Below are positions 22,294-35,240 of a DNA stretch of 64,000 nt, piece after piece. The DNA lies in the NCBI GenBank assembly GCA_006384855.1, contig VCJN01000126.1:124001-188000 (forward strand), in the 5' to 3' direction. The position numbers and the translations under genes are program-made. Numbering within the stretch: the first letter of the stretch is position 1; every line of letters begins with the position of its first letter. The DNA is from Tetraselmis striata (taxonomy: Eukaryota; Chlorophyta; Chlorodendrophyceae; Chlorodendrales; Chlorodendraceae). The notes below the pieces were generated by a model. That model was not told the DNA's origin. It was given only the letters and a program-made list of their open reading frames with translations, and did not search any database.

Positions 22294-23739
22294 TCAGTCC
22301 ATCGACACCTTGGAAAAGCGCGATTTCCGGGCGGGCTTCTTCTCTGTGGGGGCCTTTTTGACGTACTCCACCTTGGCGGCGTGGCCACGCAGGTTCTGCA
22401 TGACCGAGTCCAGCCACACGCTGACAGCCTCGCAGCTGGGGTCGGGCTCCATCAGCACGGCCGCCATGCGCGCCCGCAGAGCCTCCTCCAGCTCGCTGCT
22501 CTGCATCGCCTTCAGCACCACCCGCGTCGTCTGCTCCCCGTCGATAAACGCAGCCGGCAGCGCGCCCAGCACTTCCAGCTTGGAGACGCCCATGCTCCAC
22601 CAGTCGGCGGAGTAGTCAAGAAAGCGGCGCGCGGGGCCGAGGTCCAGCGGCGCGCGGTAGGTGATGGTGCTGACGTAGGTGATGCCCATGTCCTCCAGAT
22701 CGGCCGTGTCCCAGGACAGGTCGGCGCTATCCATGCTGGCGCTGTCCTCGCCGCTGGCCTCCTCGCGCGTGAGCATACCCGCCACGTCGATGAGCTTCAC
22801 GGCGCCGCTGCTTTCAAAGAGGATGGCGTTGTCCGCTTTGATGTCCAAGTGGAGCACGCCGTGGCTGTGCAGCCAGGCGATGGACTCCTCCCAGGCAGCC
22901 AGCGATGCGCCGACGGCCGCCAGGCTGGCGGGCCGCGCGTCCGCCAGCCGGGAGCGCACAAAGCCGCCCAGGTTCCAGTCTCCCTTTTCCAGGACGATGG
23001 CGCCCGCCACGCTGGCCGGTTCGCCGCCGCCAAGCGACACGCTCACCTCGGTGTAAGGGTGCAGCAGGCGCACCACGTGCGCGTCGCTGCCGGGCAGGTC
23101 ATTCAGCGCCGCGAAGTTGTCGCTCTCGCGCCGCAGCAGCGCCATGTTATCGTCGCCGCTCGAAAACTTGACAATTACCTCATGGCCGTCGGCAGCGGTG
23201 GCCGCCACGATGTGCGCGAAGCCGCTAGTCGCCACCAGTGCGGACGGCTCCAGCTGCTCCCCCAACGCGGCTGACAGCTTATACACCATCGCCGCCAGCC
23301 GCGCGCGCGTTGCGGAGCCATCCGAGGCTATCAATTCCCCGCGCACCCTCGCCAGCTCATCCTCCAGGGACGCTGTCTCCATCGCCGCTTTCTGCTTGGC
23401 GTGAGCCGCGTCTTTGCTGGCCACCGCAAGCTTGGCTTCCATCTCCGTCAGAGCGGCGCGCAGTTCCGCCACCTCCGCCGACGCAGCGTCAATGGCGTCC
23501 GCTTTCGCCGGCCGCTCCGCGTCGAGCCGCAAGGCGTCGTCCACACGCACGCCGGTGGGTCGCCAGTCAGAATCGGAGGTCGCTCCGAGGGCGACGTCCC
23601 GCGGGGCAGCGCGGCCCAGTACAGTGACGCCGCCGCTGAGGGGAAGCCGGGGCAACGAAACGGCGCGCCCCTGCCAATTATCAGAATTGCTCCGGCTCGT
23701 CGTGCCCAGCGGGAGCGGGCGGCTCGCAGCAGCCCACAT
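22294..23739 (-). CDS. Atypical protein kinase-like protein with an N-terminal coiled coil
   Basis: A single exon of 481 codons starts at the ATG at 23739. Residues about 75-150 form an Ala/Glu-rich coiled coil (AEVAELRAALTEMEAKLAV). The kinase-like domain follows: VIVKF (ATP-anchoring Lys), HSHGVLHLDIKADNAILF (HRD-type loop with Asp, Lys and Asn kept), VKLIDVAG in place of DFG (Asp kept), STITYRAP in place of APE, and DWWSMGVSKLEVL for the alpha-F region. The glycine loop is weak. A Lys/Arg-rich tail (KKAPTEKKPARKSRFSK) ends the protein. Key catalytic residues are present, so activity is possible. I cannot name a subfamily. It is convergent with the BABAM1-like gene. Confidence 0.8.
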   Translation of the reverse strand: MWAAASRPLPLGTTSRSNSDNWQGRAVSLPRLPLSGGVTVLGRAAPRDVALGATSDSDWRPTGVRVDDALRLDAERPAKADAIDAASAEVAELRAALTEMEAKLAVASKDAAHAKQKAAMETASLEDELARVRGELIASDGSATRARLAAMVYKLSAALGEQLEPSALVATSGFAHIVAATAADGHEVIVKFSSGDDNMALLRRESDNFAALNDLPGSDAHVVRLLHPYTEVSVSLGGGEPASVAGAIVLEKGDWNLGGFVRSRLADARPASLAAVGASLAAWEESIAWLHSHGVLHLDIKADNAILFESSGAVKLIDVAGMLTREEASGEDSASMDSADLSWDTADLEDMGITYVSTITYRAPLDLGPARRFLDYSADWWSMGVSKLEVLGALPAAFIDGEQTTRVVLKAMQSSELEEALRARMAAVLMEPDPSCEAVSVWLDSVMQNLRGHAAKVEYVKKAPTEKKPARKSRFSKVSMD

Positions 23740-24449
23740 ACTGAGTGGCCGGAGTGGGTTCGTGGAATGTACAAAGATTAACGTAGCCTGCAGTCTCAGG
23801 TGCCGACGATTGCGCCGGCTGAGACGGAGACCAACTTCGTATTGCGCTCGTTGTTGGGCGCGGGGCAGGCGCAGTGTGGAGCGGAGCGGAGCGCAGAGCG
23901 CCTGCCTACTTATCGCCAGCTCCCCTCGCTTCTGTACGAACAGGCGCAGAGGCGCGCCAGCTTGGCCCGCGAAGAAATCTGCGCGACGGCGATCGGACGG
24001 TCAGTCCCGCGTCGCCGCCTAATTATATTAAATGAAGTACCAGTAATATTTATGGCGGTACGCGCGATATATTGTCACCATAGCGCGATAGAATCCCGGT
24101 AGTACGGTTCCATATCGAAATAATTATACGGGTATTCTCGAAATAATACATGTCTATTTCGGCGATTTCATCGGAGCGCAGCGGCGAAATATATTGTTTT
24201 TGGAATGGGCGGCACGGCCGCGCGCGTCGCGCGCTCTCCGCTTTGCCCACGGCGTTCCTAATAATTTAACTAACGCCTCCCGACAGCTGCTGCGATACCT
24301 GAACCAGGTGAAGAAGCGTTGCCCTCCAAGGGGCACACAACCGCAGAAGTGACGAAAGAGGCAGATCAAGCGACACTAGATCAGGATGTAGCGGGCCGCG
24401 GGGGTCGTAGGAACCTCGCTCGGCTATCCCACTACAAATAGTTAGGAGG
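23740..24449. other. 5' flank of the kinase gene, no supported gene
   Basis: The probable promoter and UTR of the kinase gene lie next to its start. The rest is AT-rich with short ORFs only. Confidence 0.45.
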
Positions 24450-25449
24450 TTTGCCATATCCGGCTCAGTTCCGGCTTTTCAATCGCTCAGATATCGATAA
24501 GACTACCGTCTCGCCTCTACCCGCTCGTGCTCCTCACACCACTTACCGACCTCATCATGGCATCCAGCCCGAGTCGTCCAACTTAGGCCGAGGGAGACGC
24601 TGCTCACCTCGCTCGGAACCCCAACAGCGCTTGCGCTGGTGGCGGAGATGCGTCATCGTGTGGGGGGGCCGGGAGGGACGTACGGACGCACTGCGATTGA
24701 TTGGTTTCGCCGTCTGCTAAGCGTTGCCGAAGTACACATGGACCTATTCGTGAACAGCAAGGATGACGGCGGGTCAGAGCTGACCATGCTGGCCCGTCAT
24801 CGTTCGTGCCGAGAGCATCTGATGGCGTTGGACTCAGCTGATCAGACTCGTTAAATATGCAACGCTGTACGGCCGTCTATTGGTGCGTATTTCGGGCAAC
24901 GGCCTGCCGCCAGCTCGGTGCGGCGCACCGCAGAAGGATGGCAAGCGTTGCTCGCGCGACCCTCAGGTAACGCTCCGCACTGTGGCAACTACAAGGCCCA
25001 TGGGCATAATTACAGATTCTGGCAAAGGATGTGGATGGCCGGCCCCCTCATCCACCGGTTACGTTGTGTTGCATCTGTGGCAAGACACTGGACGAGCATC
25101 GGTACGAGATCTAATTTCCCGGAGGAGGTGGTGCGTTACGAGTTTTGTGCCGCGGGCGCTGTCAAGTCGTGCACTCAGATGCTCGAAGACTTCACGCTCA
25201 CGGATATGCAATACAAGAACGTGTGCCAGGTCAGTATGCTACGAGACTCGCTTATAGTGGGGCCTTCTACTCGGACGAGAGCTAAACGACGACAACGAGC
25301 CGGTGGGACCAAAGTCTATCTTACGACTACCGGTGCACAAGTCTTTCTTTCGCGACCCGCAGCATATGCCGCCAGCTCCGGGTGGACCGCCGACGTCTAC
25401 AAAGAACCAATAGCAGCCACGGCACCGGCAACACCAGCAAGCACCCACA

Positions 25450-26640
25450 GTGATAGAGCCGTCTCAGGGTGTCAGCACTGTGGAGCTGGAGCGAGAAGCA
25501 CTGTCGGCGGTAATGGAATTAGTGCAAGGGATCGGCACCCGGATGGAGGGTGTCGAACAGACTTTGGCGGGCCTTAAGCGCTCCGCTCCCGTCCCGACAC
25601 TGTACCCACTGCCAATGAACGCCAGTTTCGCTGGAGCGCCATTACCTAACGGGCCCATGCGTCCGGCGCCTGGGCGTCAGGTGACGTACGTCACTGACCT
25701 TAACCCAGGTACGCCCGCTTCCCAGCAGCCGTTGGACAACCATAATTCCGCGGGCGAACCGCTCGCGGATCATTTGGAATATATTGGCGCTACGGCCAAT
25801 ACAGATCCGGTGTGCCGGCCTATTTCAGTCTGCGCTAGGGCATTTCTTTTTGCATATTGGTAATCCGATGGAAGTCGATTACACGGCGCGTGGCCAGGGT
25901 GAGAAAGGTCCGGTCTTCCATGAGCTAATGAGCTACAACCGCGCAAATGTCACTAGCCACCGTCACTAGCTAGCTCGAGACTTTTTACTGGCGCAACATG
26001 CTGGCGTATCATGCTCGGCTTATGAGCGTGCGCGTTGTGGCGTGGTTTGACCCGTCTACCCGGCTAGGTGCGCGTCGCCGCGAGGGAATGGCACGCGTCG
26101 TGGTTCGATTGAGATTGCTCTACGGCAGTAAGTTGGCCCTTGAGGAGGGCCGAGTGCGACCGGGTCAGGAGCTGTCGTGGGACCCGATTTTTCGTTATCT
26201 GCGCAACATGCACGATCACGATTTTCGCCGGCAGGCGGACAGTTGGTTCGGGCCGGAGGGCGTTTTTTTGCAGCATGCAATCATGTGTCAACCGCCGCAG
26301 CTGGCTGGTCGATATACGTGTGGCGCCACACTTCCACGACGGCCTACCGGAGCAGCTCAACTCCTTTGCGCGGCGCAACGTCAACGCGTTGTGGATCGAG
26401 CCGCGTGCTGAGTTGGGCCTGTCCGGTGGTGGCGGCCTAAGCAGTGGAGCAACATGCGGCAACGGAGGTAGTGGCGCGCCGCCACAGCCCCCCCCCCCCC
26501 CCCCCCCCTTCGCGCGAGCCATGTTTTCTGTGCGTCTTTGATCAGCACAACGCACGAAAGCATCCCGCCAACGTACCCATAACCCGGCCATGCCTTCGTT
26601 GTGGGGCCAAGCACGCCGGCGTTGGTCGCCTCAAGACATA
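25450..26640 (+). pseudogene. gag-like region of the DIRS-like element
   Basis: The frame at 25450-25863 begins with a coiled-coil-like stretch (TVELEREALSAVMELV) and a Pro-rich linker, as in DIRS gag proteins. After a break, 25998-26411 reads MLAYHARLMSVRVVAWFDPS. Near 26515-26625 a Cys/His cluster (PCFLCVF, then CLRCGAKHAG) resembles the zinc-knuckle end of such gags. A poly-C run at 26487-26507 interrupts it. Confidence 0.5.
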
Positions 26641-27534
26641 GCGCGTTTCGCCCCCCATGCCCGGCTACCCGAGGGCGTCGCTGATTGAGGAATGACGGAG
26701 AAAGGGCTCTTCGAGCCCCTCCGTGTCGGCTTTGAAGTTATCGCCGATTGCTACGACGAGGAGAGGCGCTACCGTTTCCTCTTCACCATAGCGGTGCTAG
26801 TTGTGACCATACTAGCGGCAGGGGGTTGCGATGAGCGGGCGGACGACTACCTCCGGTCGGGGCTGGCCCCGGGCCCGGCTTACCAACGGTTGGCTGTTGT
26901 GCATCTAGCGTTGACGCTGGGGTTGTGTAACACTGACATTGCATCGTACTCTTCCGTGCCGCATGAGGACATGACGCAGCAAATTCGCAACTCGAATGTT
27001 TGCCGGCGGCGGGAAGTACCGACACCCAGCGGCGCTAATATGTTGAGATAGTCTCAAGGGGGCATGACATGCCGGCCTTGCTTACACCAAACGTACCACC
27101 GCGCGCATCGTCGGAGTGGGCGGCGTGGTACCAAGCACAACCGGGGAGATTGGACTCTGTATACGATATTCATCAACCCCGGATGCGGTTCAATGTCGAG
27201 ACTTTACTAGCATCGGAACACGTCCTCGGAGTTGAAAGGGGCGCTGCAAGATGGCTACGCACAGCGGTGGACCGGGCGACCGCCGAAGCTGCGGAAGAAG
27301 ATTTACCGATATTGTCAAGAAGGTGGCGTTGCTGCGTGAACCGAGGTGAACCGGCAGCACGAGCAGGGGTATGTTGAAGGCCCCTTGCATTACGTGCCCT
27401 TGACGGTTAGCGCGATCGAGGGCATAATCAAACATGCGCCGTACAAGGTTCGAAATGTGTTTGATTGCCTTCGGTCTGAAGTGAATCCGATTATCGCGCG
27501 ACATGCGTGCAAGTTAGACCTCCTTTCCGATATA

Positions 27535-27990
27535 TTCCCGGGCTCTTAGCAGTTTGATTCGGTTGCGAAGTTTGATCTCACGGTTGCATTCTACTGCTAG
27601 CCCATTTATGTCGGCGACGCTGACCATATGGGGTTCAACCATCCAATGACCGCGAGTATTTCCGATTTCGTTTCGCCATGATGGGCGTCGGGTCGTTATC
27701 ACCGGCTTTACAACATCTGTGGGCGCGAGTAATTCGCAATATTTTGCTCGATGAGGGCTTGAAATATTTATTGCCGTCCGAGCAGTTTTGAGGCCGACTA
27801 TTATTCGAAGCTGCGCCTGCCAAGGGCGTACTTGGACGACTTCATGCTTAAACTCTGCCGAACGCTTTTGGTCCTCGAGGATTACGGCTCCCAGTGAAGA
27901 ACGTAGAGACCGAGTGGCCGAACACACGAATGGAATATACTGGCGCGATGATCGATTCCGCGCGGGGGCGAGGTGTATATCACCGCTTCG
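27535..27990 (+). pseudogene. Reverse transcriptase domain of the DIRS-like element
   Basis: The segment reads KFDLTVAFY, then MGFNHP, then after a frameshift YFRFRFAMMGVGSLSPALQH and LWARVIRNILLDEGL, then AYLDDFML, and finally RMEYTGAMIDSARGRGV. This order matches the fingers/palm of DIRS-type RTs (F-D-L...MGF...FRF...Y-L-DD-x-L...E-x-x-G-x-x-ID). In-frame stops and frame changes make it non-functional. Confidence 0.75.
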
Positions 27991-28439
27991 CGGGCAACCA
28001 AGTGGGCTGCGGCGGTCCAACCCGTCTACGAGGCGGCCCTCGCCGCAGGAGCGGTACCGCATGGGCGCTTGGCATCGGTCATCGGGAAGATGCATGCATA
28101 GTGCTGTGCCGTTTTACCACGAGGGCCGGCATATTTCATGATTGGAGCTATAAGCAGCTAGCGCGAGACACCCTCCTCACCGGCCCGACGTCGAGTCCGA
28201 CGGCCGAATGGAACCCGGACGACCTGTGCCACGTCGGCGACCCCGCCTTCACGGAATAGCGTGGGTGGATGGATCTGCTATACCGTGGGTGTTTGGTGCC
28301 GCCTGGTCGAGGTGTGCAGCTCGAGGATGTGGTACTCGCGCGACAGTTTCTCTGGGGTGATGGTGGCCCGAGTACGCTCTGGGACAAGTCAATTTTACAT
28401 TTACCGCCGGACTATGCGGAATTGTGGCATCGCACCCAT

Positions 28440-29013
28440 TGCACGAGACCCGACTTGAACCGAAGGTATCCGGGGTGCTACAGCCATTTCACGATTTCGA
28501 GGTCAATACTTCCGACAGATCGGGTTTTGCGGGTGGTGCTTGGTGGCGCAATGAACGGATGCGTTACGGCTTTGCGCATCCAATAGCAGCTGGCCCCTAC
28601 GAATCTCGGCGGGTCATCGAATATGCGGAAACTATACATGGTGCCGGACACTTTACAGCAAGTGGGGCCACGCCTACCCGGTAAACGCATTTTGGTCCGT
28701 TTGGACAATGAAGCAGCGGTCGGAGCGATTAACAAGCATGGTGGTCCGACGTACCCCCACCGCAACAAGTTGCAGATCACGTTCCACAAAATATGCCAGA
28801 TGTACAATCTGCATGATTATTGTAGTGGCACGACACATCCCGGGTAAACACAACGGTCTGGCGGACGGCCTTTCCCGGTTGAAGGGGCGGCTGGACGATC
28901 AAGATTGGCAGCTGCTGCTCGCTATCTGCCAGAGGCTGCTCGCCGAGGTCGGACCCTTCAACGTCGATGCATGCTCCGACCCTCTTGACCGCAACTCTTA
29001 CGGCAAGGTCTAA
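28440..29013 (+). pseudogene. RNase H/connection region of the DIRS-like element
   Basis: Landmarks are GFAGGAWW, YESRRVIEYAETIHGAGHF, KRILVRLDNEAAVGAINKHG, ARHIPGKHNGLADGLSRLKG and VGPFNVDACSDPLDRNSY. The D-N-E-A-A-V-x-A-I-N-K and P-G-x-x-N-x-x-A-D-x-L-S-R motifs are diagnostic of DIRS-group elements, and the last motif is a known feature of their algal members. At least two frame changes are needed. Confidence 0.8.
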
Positions 29014-29139
29014 GCCCGCCATCTTCCCCGTTTTGCTGCGTTTCACGCAGCGCCCCCCCTGACTCCGTTTTCCCTCCACGCATTCACTTAACCTTCCTGC
29101 CAATTTCGGCTCTTCACCGTGTAAAACAGCTTGCTCGAC

Positions 29140-29550
29140 CTTTTTGGCAGAACCAGAGTCAACCTTGAAACACTGTTGCCATTCCTGACCCGGGAGCGAA
29201 AGAAATTGGCGAAATACATGCTGGAGTGCTGCAAGGGTAGTTGGGAGGCCTACTGCCGCCAATTTTATCGGTATGGCCCCGACCCGCCGACGGCCTTCTA
29301 GAGCATCATTCAGCCCCATGCATGGAAGCCTCGGCCACTCGGTCGGCTTCAGCCACCCTCACCGAATGGGTGATCGACGCCTACACGATGGTCGGCGCCG
29401 AGCCCCTGCCGGCTTCAAGTGGGCATCGCAAAGACTCGGTAAGGGGGCAGCCTCGGCGGGCAAGCCTCGGAGGCCCCTTGCCCACGATCAAGTACAAGAT
29501 CTGGTGGAAGAAGAACTCCCACGTACTCGAGGGCAAGTAAGTACTATATC
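29140..29550 (+). pseudogene. Possible start of the tyrosine recombinase
   Basis: After the RNase H region a frame reads YMLECCKGSWEAYCRQFYRY, which resembles the N-terminal core-binding domain that follows RNase H in DIRS elements. The catalytic Arg/His/Tyr part is not found downstream, so it is truncated or absent. Confidence 0.35.
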
Positions 29551-31592
29551 GACCCCACGATGCGTCCCACTCCAACCGCGTGGATATTATTCGGTTGCCT
29601 TGTGCCCCCCCGGCCGCAACGTTAGCTGCTTGTGCAGCCTTTGGCTTTTTCCCTGGCAAATCGTGCGTCCGGATAAGTGGTCAGATTTACACATCCACAT
29701 CCAGGCCTCCACATAAGTATGGGGCTTGCGATTTTATCCACATGCCCATGCGCGGCTAAACTGACACCCTGCGCGCGTGCATGCGTGTTACTTAGGGCCG
29801 TACGGCTGGGGGAAATGCCGCGATAGCGCGATACACCCCATTGCCACGCGGTGGCCGTTGCCGTCAACGCTTTCATTCAGGCAAAACCAAGGCTTCTGGC
29901 GCTAGCGCTTCAAAACCACTCGTGTGCACAAATAGGCATGGGACACCACATTCCCCGTACTCATACCACATCACCCTTGGTTGATCACCATCATATACAC
30001 GTAGGGCATTGAAATTAGGTCATTCACGACCTGGACCAAGCCCTACATGTCGATGACGATGGTTTATGGCCAAAACCATGGACAAAATGAGGATGTAATC
30101 GTTGCACGCGCATGCGGGAGAGGGTTCTTGCGGCCTCGTTGCCGTAGGCCAAAGCTTTTCTATAGCAGTGCATGGCCGCATGCTCATAGCGCGCCATGGT
30201 GAGCCCGCCAATGGGGCGGCAATGGCGTGCACCTTAATGCGTCGATGCTGGTGGAAATACTGTTGTGAAAGGGGGGATCCGGCATGGCGGCCGTGGGCAT
30301 CGCTCAAGGGGGGTATGTGCCAAGTATGAGTAGCCGTGCACAAGTACATACAACGCACTGTCCCGCCACCGTGTATCAGGTTTTGAAATCCCCTTGAAGT
30401 AAAGTTTGACGCCCACGTGTTGACCACACGCTGACACAGACATCACATTTCGACATATTATTTCAAAAAATTCGAAAAAGTGCCTAAATGGCCTCGGACG
30501 ACCGTGCTGTCTGGAATTTGTAGCCATGCTTGCGCAGTTTTTTTTAGTATTTATATGAAAAGTTTCTGACGTTTCCTCGCAACGCACTGAGCGATACCGC
30601 GAGTTCGAGAGCTGCACCGCAAGGCGGCACTGCAATGGCGATGGCATCATGCCACATCGTAGTACACGGGCGCACGCCACTATGGCCCTACTCCAAGCAA
30701 ATTAAATACCCTAGCCTCTTTCCTCGCCCACCCATGGCCATCCCACCATGCAATGGTCTATGCATGTGCGGCGGGACGTGCGGGGCACCAACCACCGTTA
30801 TTGTGGGGGTACTGGAAACGCTCAGTGTGGCGTAAGTGCCTCTCGTGTAGGGCACAAACTTCTTAGGGCCAAAGGGGTTGCTTAGTTGCTTACATCCTAT
30901 GGTGGTAACGGCTGAGCACAAATGTGCAATATTCAAGGATTTCAGGTCATAAACCCTAAATTCAGCTGCCCTACTATTCGTAAGCTCGGGTCCCGAGAGA
31001 AAGGGTGGGACTTATGTGGAGGGGTGTCATACGCATCTAGCCCACATATCCTGTCGTACCAGTACCTGTGGGTAGTCTGTTTCTTTGCCTCATTGTAAGC
31101 GAGCTGACACTTTTGGCAGATCGTGCCTCCGGGCATCTCCATGAATACCCTGTATAAACTCTTTTATTTGTGATTTCAGCATGATATCGCCTCCTGCTGC
31201 CAGCTCTTGTAATTGGTATCTCCAATTACATAGATCATATAATAAACTCTTTTCCTGTGCTTGATGGTGCTTTCCGGGCGGGCGGGGGATGAATAGCGCC
31301 AGCAGCCGGTCGGGTTGGCGGGAGTTAAAGGCTCGGAGCACGCGGCGGTAGCAGGCTTGGAAAGCCGGTTGCATAAGCGGGATGGCGGACGCATCATCAT
31401 TCGCGGTCTCGCCTCGTTGTAGTCCATGTAGTCCGTGCTACCCTCTACCACGACTGTAGCGCCGTTGTTCGAACTCGCTGTCATCCGGTCAGACCCCGCG
31501 TAATACAACCCAGACTGGGCCCACCTGAAAGTAGTGTCGCGCGCCGGCACCCTATACGGGGACACATCTGAGTAGGTCGCCCCCAGCTGCTG
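29551..31592. other. Spacer with no supported gene
   Basis: This is mixed-composition DNA with short ORFs only. A minus-strand frame at 31176-31565 has protein-like stretches (TTFRWAQSGLYYAGSDRM) but no domain or splice signals that extend it. It is adjacent to the promoter of the SGNH hydrolase gene. Confidence 0.4.
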
Positions 31593-33401
31593 ATGGCGAC
31601 CCGCAGCGCACTCTCTGTCGCATTAGCGCTCCTGGTTGCTGCTGTGGTGGCGCCGCGCGCCAGAGCGAGGGGTGACCCAAACCCCGCAGGTAGGGCGGGC
31701 TCTGACTCTAGCCATTAATCGCTTCACATGCCGTGGCTCGCCGGGAAAAAAAAGGCGGCCGGAAGCAGTGTTTCCTGACAGCACACGAAGTTATGTGGCA
31801 GTGTCAGTGCTGTAGTCCCACCCCACTTCCACACTAGCGACGGCAGACTCCGCGGGAGGTCACGGGAACAGGCGCACTGTGAGGCAGCTGAGCTGTGGGG
31901 TGGTCGCTGATGTCGCCCTTCCCATCCCAACCCCGTGACTAGCAGCAGCAAGCGGGCTCGGGGCACCCGCCTGCGATGCCGCTCTGCTCGAGCGCTACCG
32001 CCGGTTGCCAGCGCTGGCGGGTGAGCCCAAGGACAGCGCAAAGTGGGTCAACAAGACTGCCGAGCTGCGGCGGGTGCTGCCCCGTCGGCACGTCACGCCA
32101 GAGATTGTCATGCTGGGGGACTCCATCTCGGAGTTTCTGGGCAGCGGGCGCGGGGAGCGGGGCAACGAGCCCAGGGTTCCAGGCGCCAAGCAGGTGGCCT
32201 ATCTACCCAACCCCTCCATCCCCCTTTCGCCCTCTGCGGCAAGCACTCGCACTGCACTGCCGACACCTGCTGGGTGCGACTAGGTGTGGGAGCGCGAGGT
32301 GGCGCGAAACAGCGATGCGGTTCTTCTGGGGTCAGCAGGTGCGGACCTCTCTACCCCGCGGCGCCTGCTCCAGCAGCAGCGAGTGCCACCAGTGGCACCG
32401 ATCTGAGCGGACCCTGTGGCCGCAGGGGACCGCGCGGCACACTTGCTCCACCGCCTCTCCACAGGGGAGTTCCCACAGGCAGGCCGACCCCAACATTAGC
32501 CCCCACCGCATCTCCCTGCACCTCCCCCCCACTTCACGCCTCAGCGCGGTGCACACGAGATGAGGCCGCGGCTTGCTCGCAGGGGACCATGCCCAAGGTG
32601 ATCGTCGTGCTGATTGGCATAAACGACTGGCTACTGACAAAGCCGAGGTCAGTGCTGGAGGTACGACCCGGCCACCTGCCTGTCCGCGCTTGTACCTGTC
32701 GGAGGGCATGGGCCGGCGAGGAATGCACCCGGGAACGCCGCCACGGATATCCTCACTGTCCTGACCTAATATCACATGGCTGCGTTGCACCGCCCTGCGG
32801 CAGACGCCAGCCAAGGCGGAGCTCGTGGCCGACCGCATCGCGAGGAACGTGGCGGACATCGCTGCGACGCTGCACCACCACTCCCGCTGCCGATCCAAGA
32901 TCGTGGTCATGGGGCTGCTTCCGTGCGGGGAGATACCGCCCATGCGACGGGCGTACAACTGGCCGAGCATGTGAGCAGGAAAAATGGGGCCCCTTCGCCT
33001 GTTACCCCTTGTCACATGTGAGGGAGGGGGCGAGGGAGGGGTGCCTGAGTGGAAGGCCGCCGGGCTGACCCTCGCCGGCCTGCGTGCCACCACGGGCAGA
33101 TACACCCGCCCCATCGCGATGACAAACGCCAAGCTGCACGCGCTGGCAGCACGGCACCCTCCGGTAACGTACCTCGACTGCGGGGCGCACGTCCTCAGCA
33201 AGGTAAGCGCATACCCCAAGGCTCCGCACCTCGGCCGCACGCACGCAGCCTCGCGGCCCTAAGCCCTCCCCTCGCTGGGCACCGCAGGGCGGCCAGGGCA
33301 TCAGCCGGCACCACACCATTGACGGGCTGCACCCCTCCGCCACCGGCTACTCGTTCATCCTGCGGCACTGCCTCCTCCCTGCTATCGCCCCCTACCTATA
33401 G
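31593..33401 (+). CDS. Secreted SGNH hydrolase related to PAF acetylhydrolase IB catalytic subunits
   Basis: Eight exons join in frame: 31593-31689, 31949-32193, 32284-32338, 32426-32478, 32583-32660, 32804-32970, 33100-33202 and 33288-33401. They give 303 residues. A signal peptide (LSVALALLVAAVVAPRARA) opens the protein. SGNH blocks are all present: Ser in VMLGDSISEF, Gly in GGDRAAHLLHRL, Asn in VLIGINDW, and Asp/His in DGLHPSATGY. The GGDxxxH-x-L-x-RL and PKVIVV-x-IG-x-N wording is that of PAF-AH IB alpha-type enzymes, which deacetylate small esters. Animal members are cytosolic, so a secreted form is unusual. The donor at 32479 is GC rather than GT. It converges with the UBE2W-like gene. 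Confidence 0.88.
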
Positions 33402-33735
33402 CGGCCGCACGCGCAGCGCCCACCAGCCACGCTGGCATGCGAGCAAGCCGATCCCAACGGCAACCGCCGGGAGAGTGCAGTCAAGGTGGATACTATACAG
33501 GGCGGTGCGGCACCAGCAGCCACAGTGCCACTCGCCTACAGCAGCTAGAGCTACATTCATACTTTCCAATTGCGACATGTCAACGGAGCTTCGTGTATCA
33601 GAGCCGGAGGGGCAGGACAGCGCGGCCGCCTCCAGCTCTGTCCGTGTTGCACACCCGCCAGCCGTTGACCTGCCCGTTTGGCAGGGGGGCTGGAGGCCCT
33701 GTGGTGGGCCGTAGCTGGGGCGGGGGGCCCTCTCA

Positions 33736-34778
<1,043 letters not shown>

Positions 34779-34979
34779 GGTCAGCCGAGACGGGGGGGGT
34801 GTTATGGCAAGCGCAAGCGTGCCTCCATGCCCAGACACCTACTGCCATGCCGCAGCGGCAATGGCATATGCAAATGGGCACGCCGGAACTCCGCGACGCA
34901 GCGAACTGGTAGACAGCCTGCCTCGCTGATCAGTTGCGTGGCGGCCGAGGGGGATAACTCCCTGTATTCAAAGTACACT

Positions 34980-35008
34980 TACCGGCCAGGCTGCCCGCCG
35001 AGAAGGGG

Positions 35009-35044
<36 letters not shown>

Positions 35045-35240
35045 GTGCCGCCGGCTCAGCACGGGGGGTGGCGCTCGACGGGCCGTCGATCGTCATACTG
35101 GCGACCACAGCCGAGCGCGGTGGGGTGGGGGGGGGGGGGGGGGGGGGGGGGGCGTGCCGCCGGCTCAGCACGGGAGGGAGGCGCTCGACGGGCCGTCGAT
35201 CGTCATACTGGCGACCACAGCCGAGCGCGGTGGGGGCGGG
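34980..35240. repeat. Tandem duplication of about 85 bp alternating with G runs
   Basis: The unit TGCCGCCGGCTCAGCACGGG...GCCGAGCGCGGTGGGG occurs at about 35045-35124 and 35153-35236. The copies are almost identical and each is preceded by a run of 25-30 G (35015-35041 and 35124-35152). Identity this high beside long homopolymers may reflect either recent slippage or an assembly artefact. Confidence 0.85.

Larger units (their letters stand above)
24450..29550 (+). mobile_element. Decayed DIRS/Ngaro-like tyrosine-recombinase retrotransposon
   Basis: Successive plus-strand frames, broken by stops and frameshifts, encode a gag-like region, a reverse transcriptase with an LDD active-site motif, an RNase H/connection region of DIRS type, and a short recombinase-like stretch. 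Ends are not defined: no split direct or inverted terminal repeats could be paired by eye. It appears inactive. Confidence 0.7.

Noticed and set aside
22115..23404. Long plus-strand ORFs, including 334 codons at 22270
   Set aside because: They are antisense shadows of the kinase-like gene, whose minus-strand frame carries the motifs.
32332..33240. 302-codon minus-strand ORF
   Set aside because: It is a shadow of the SGNH hydrolase exons and introns, in GC-rich DNA.
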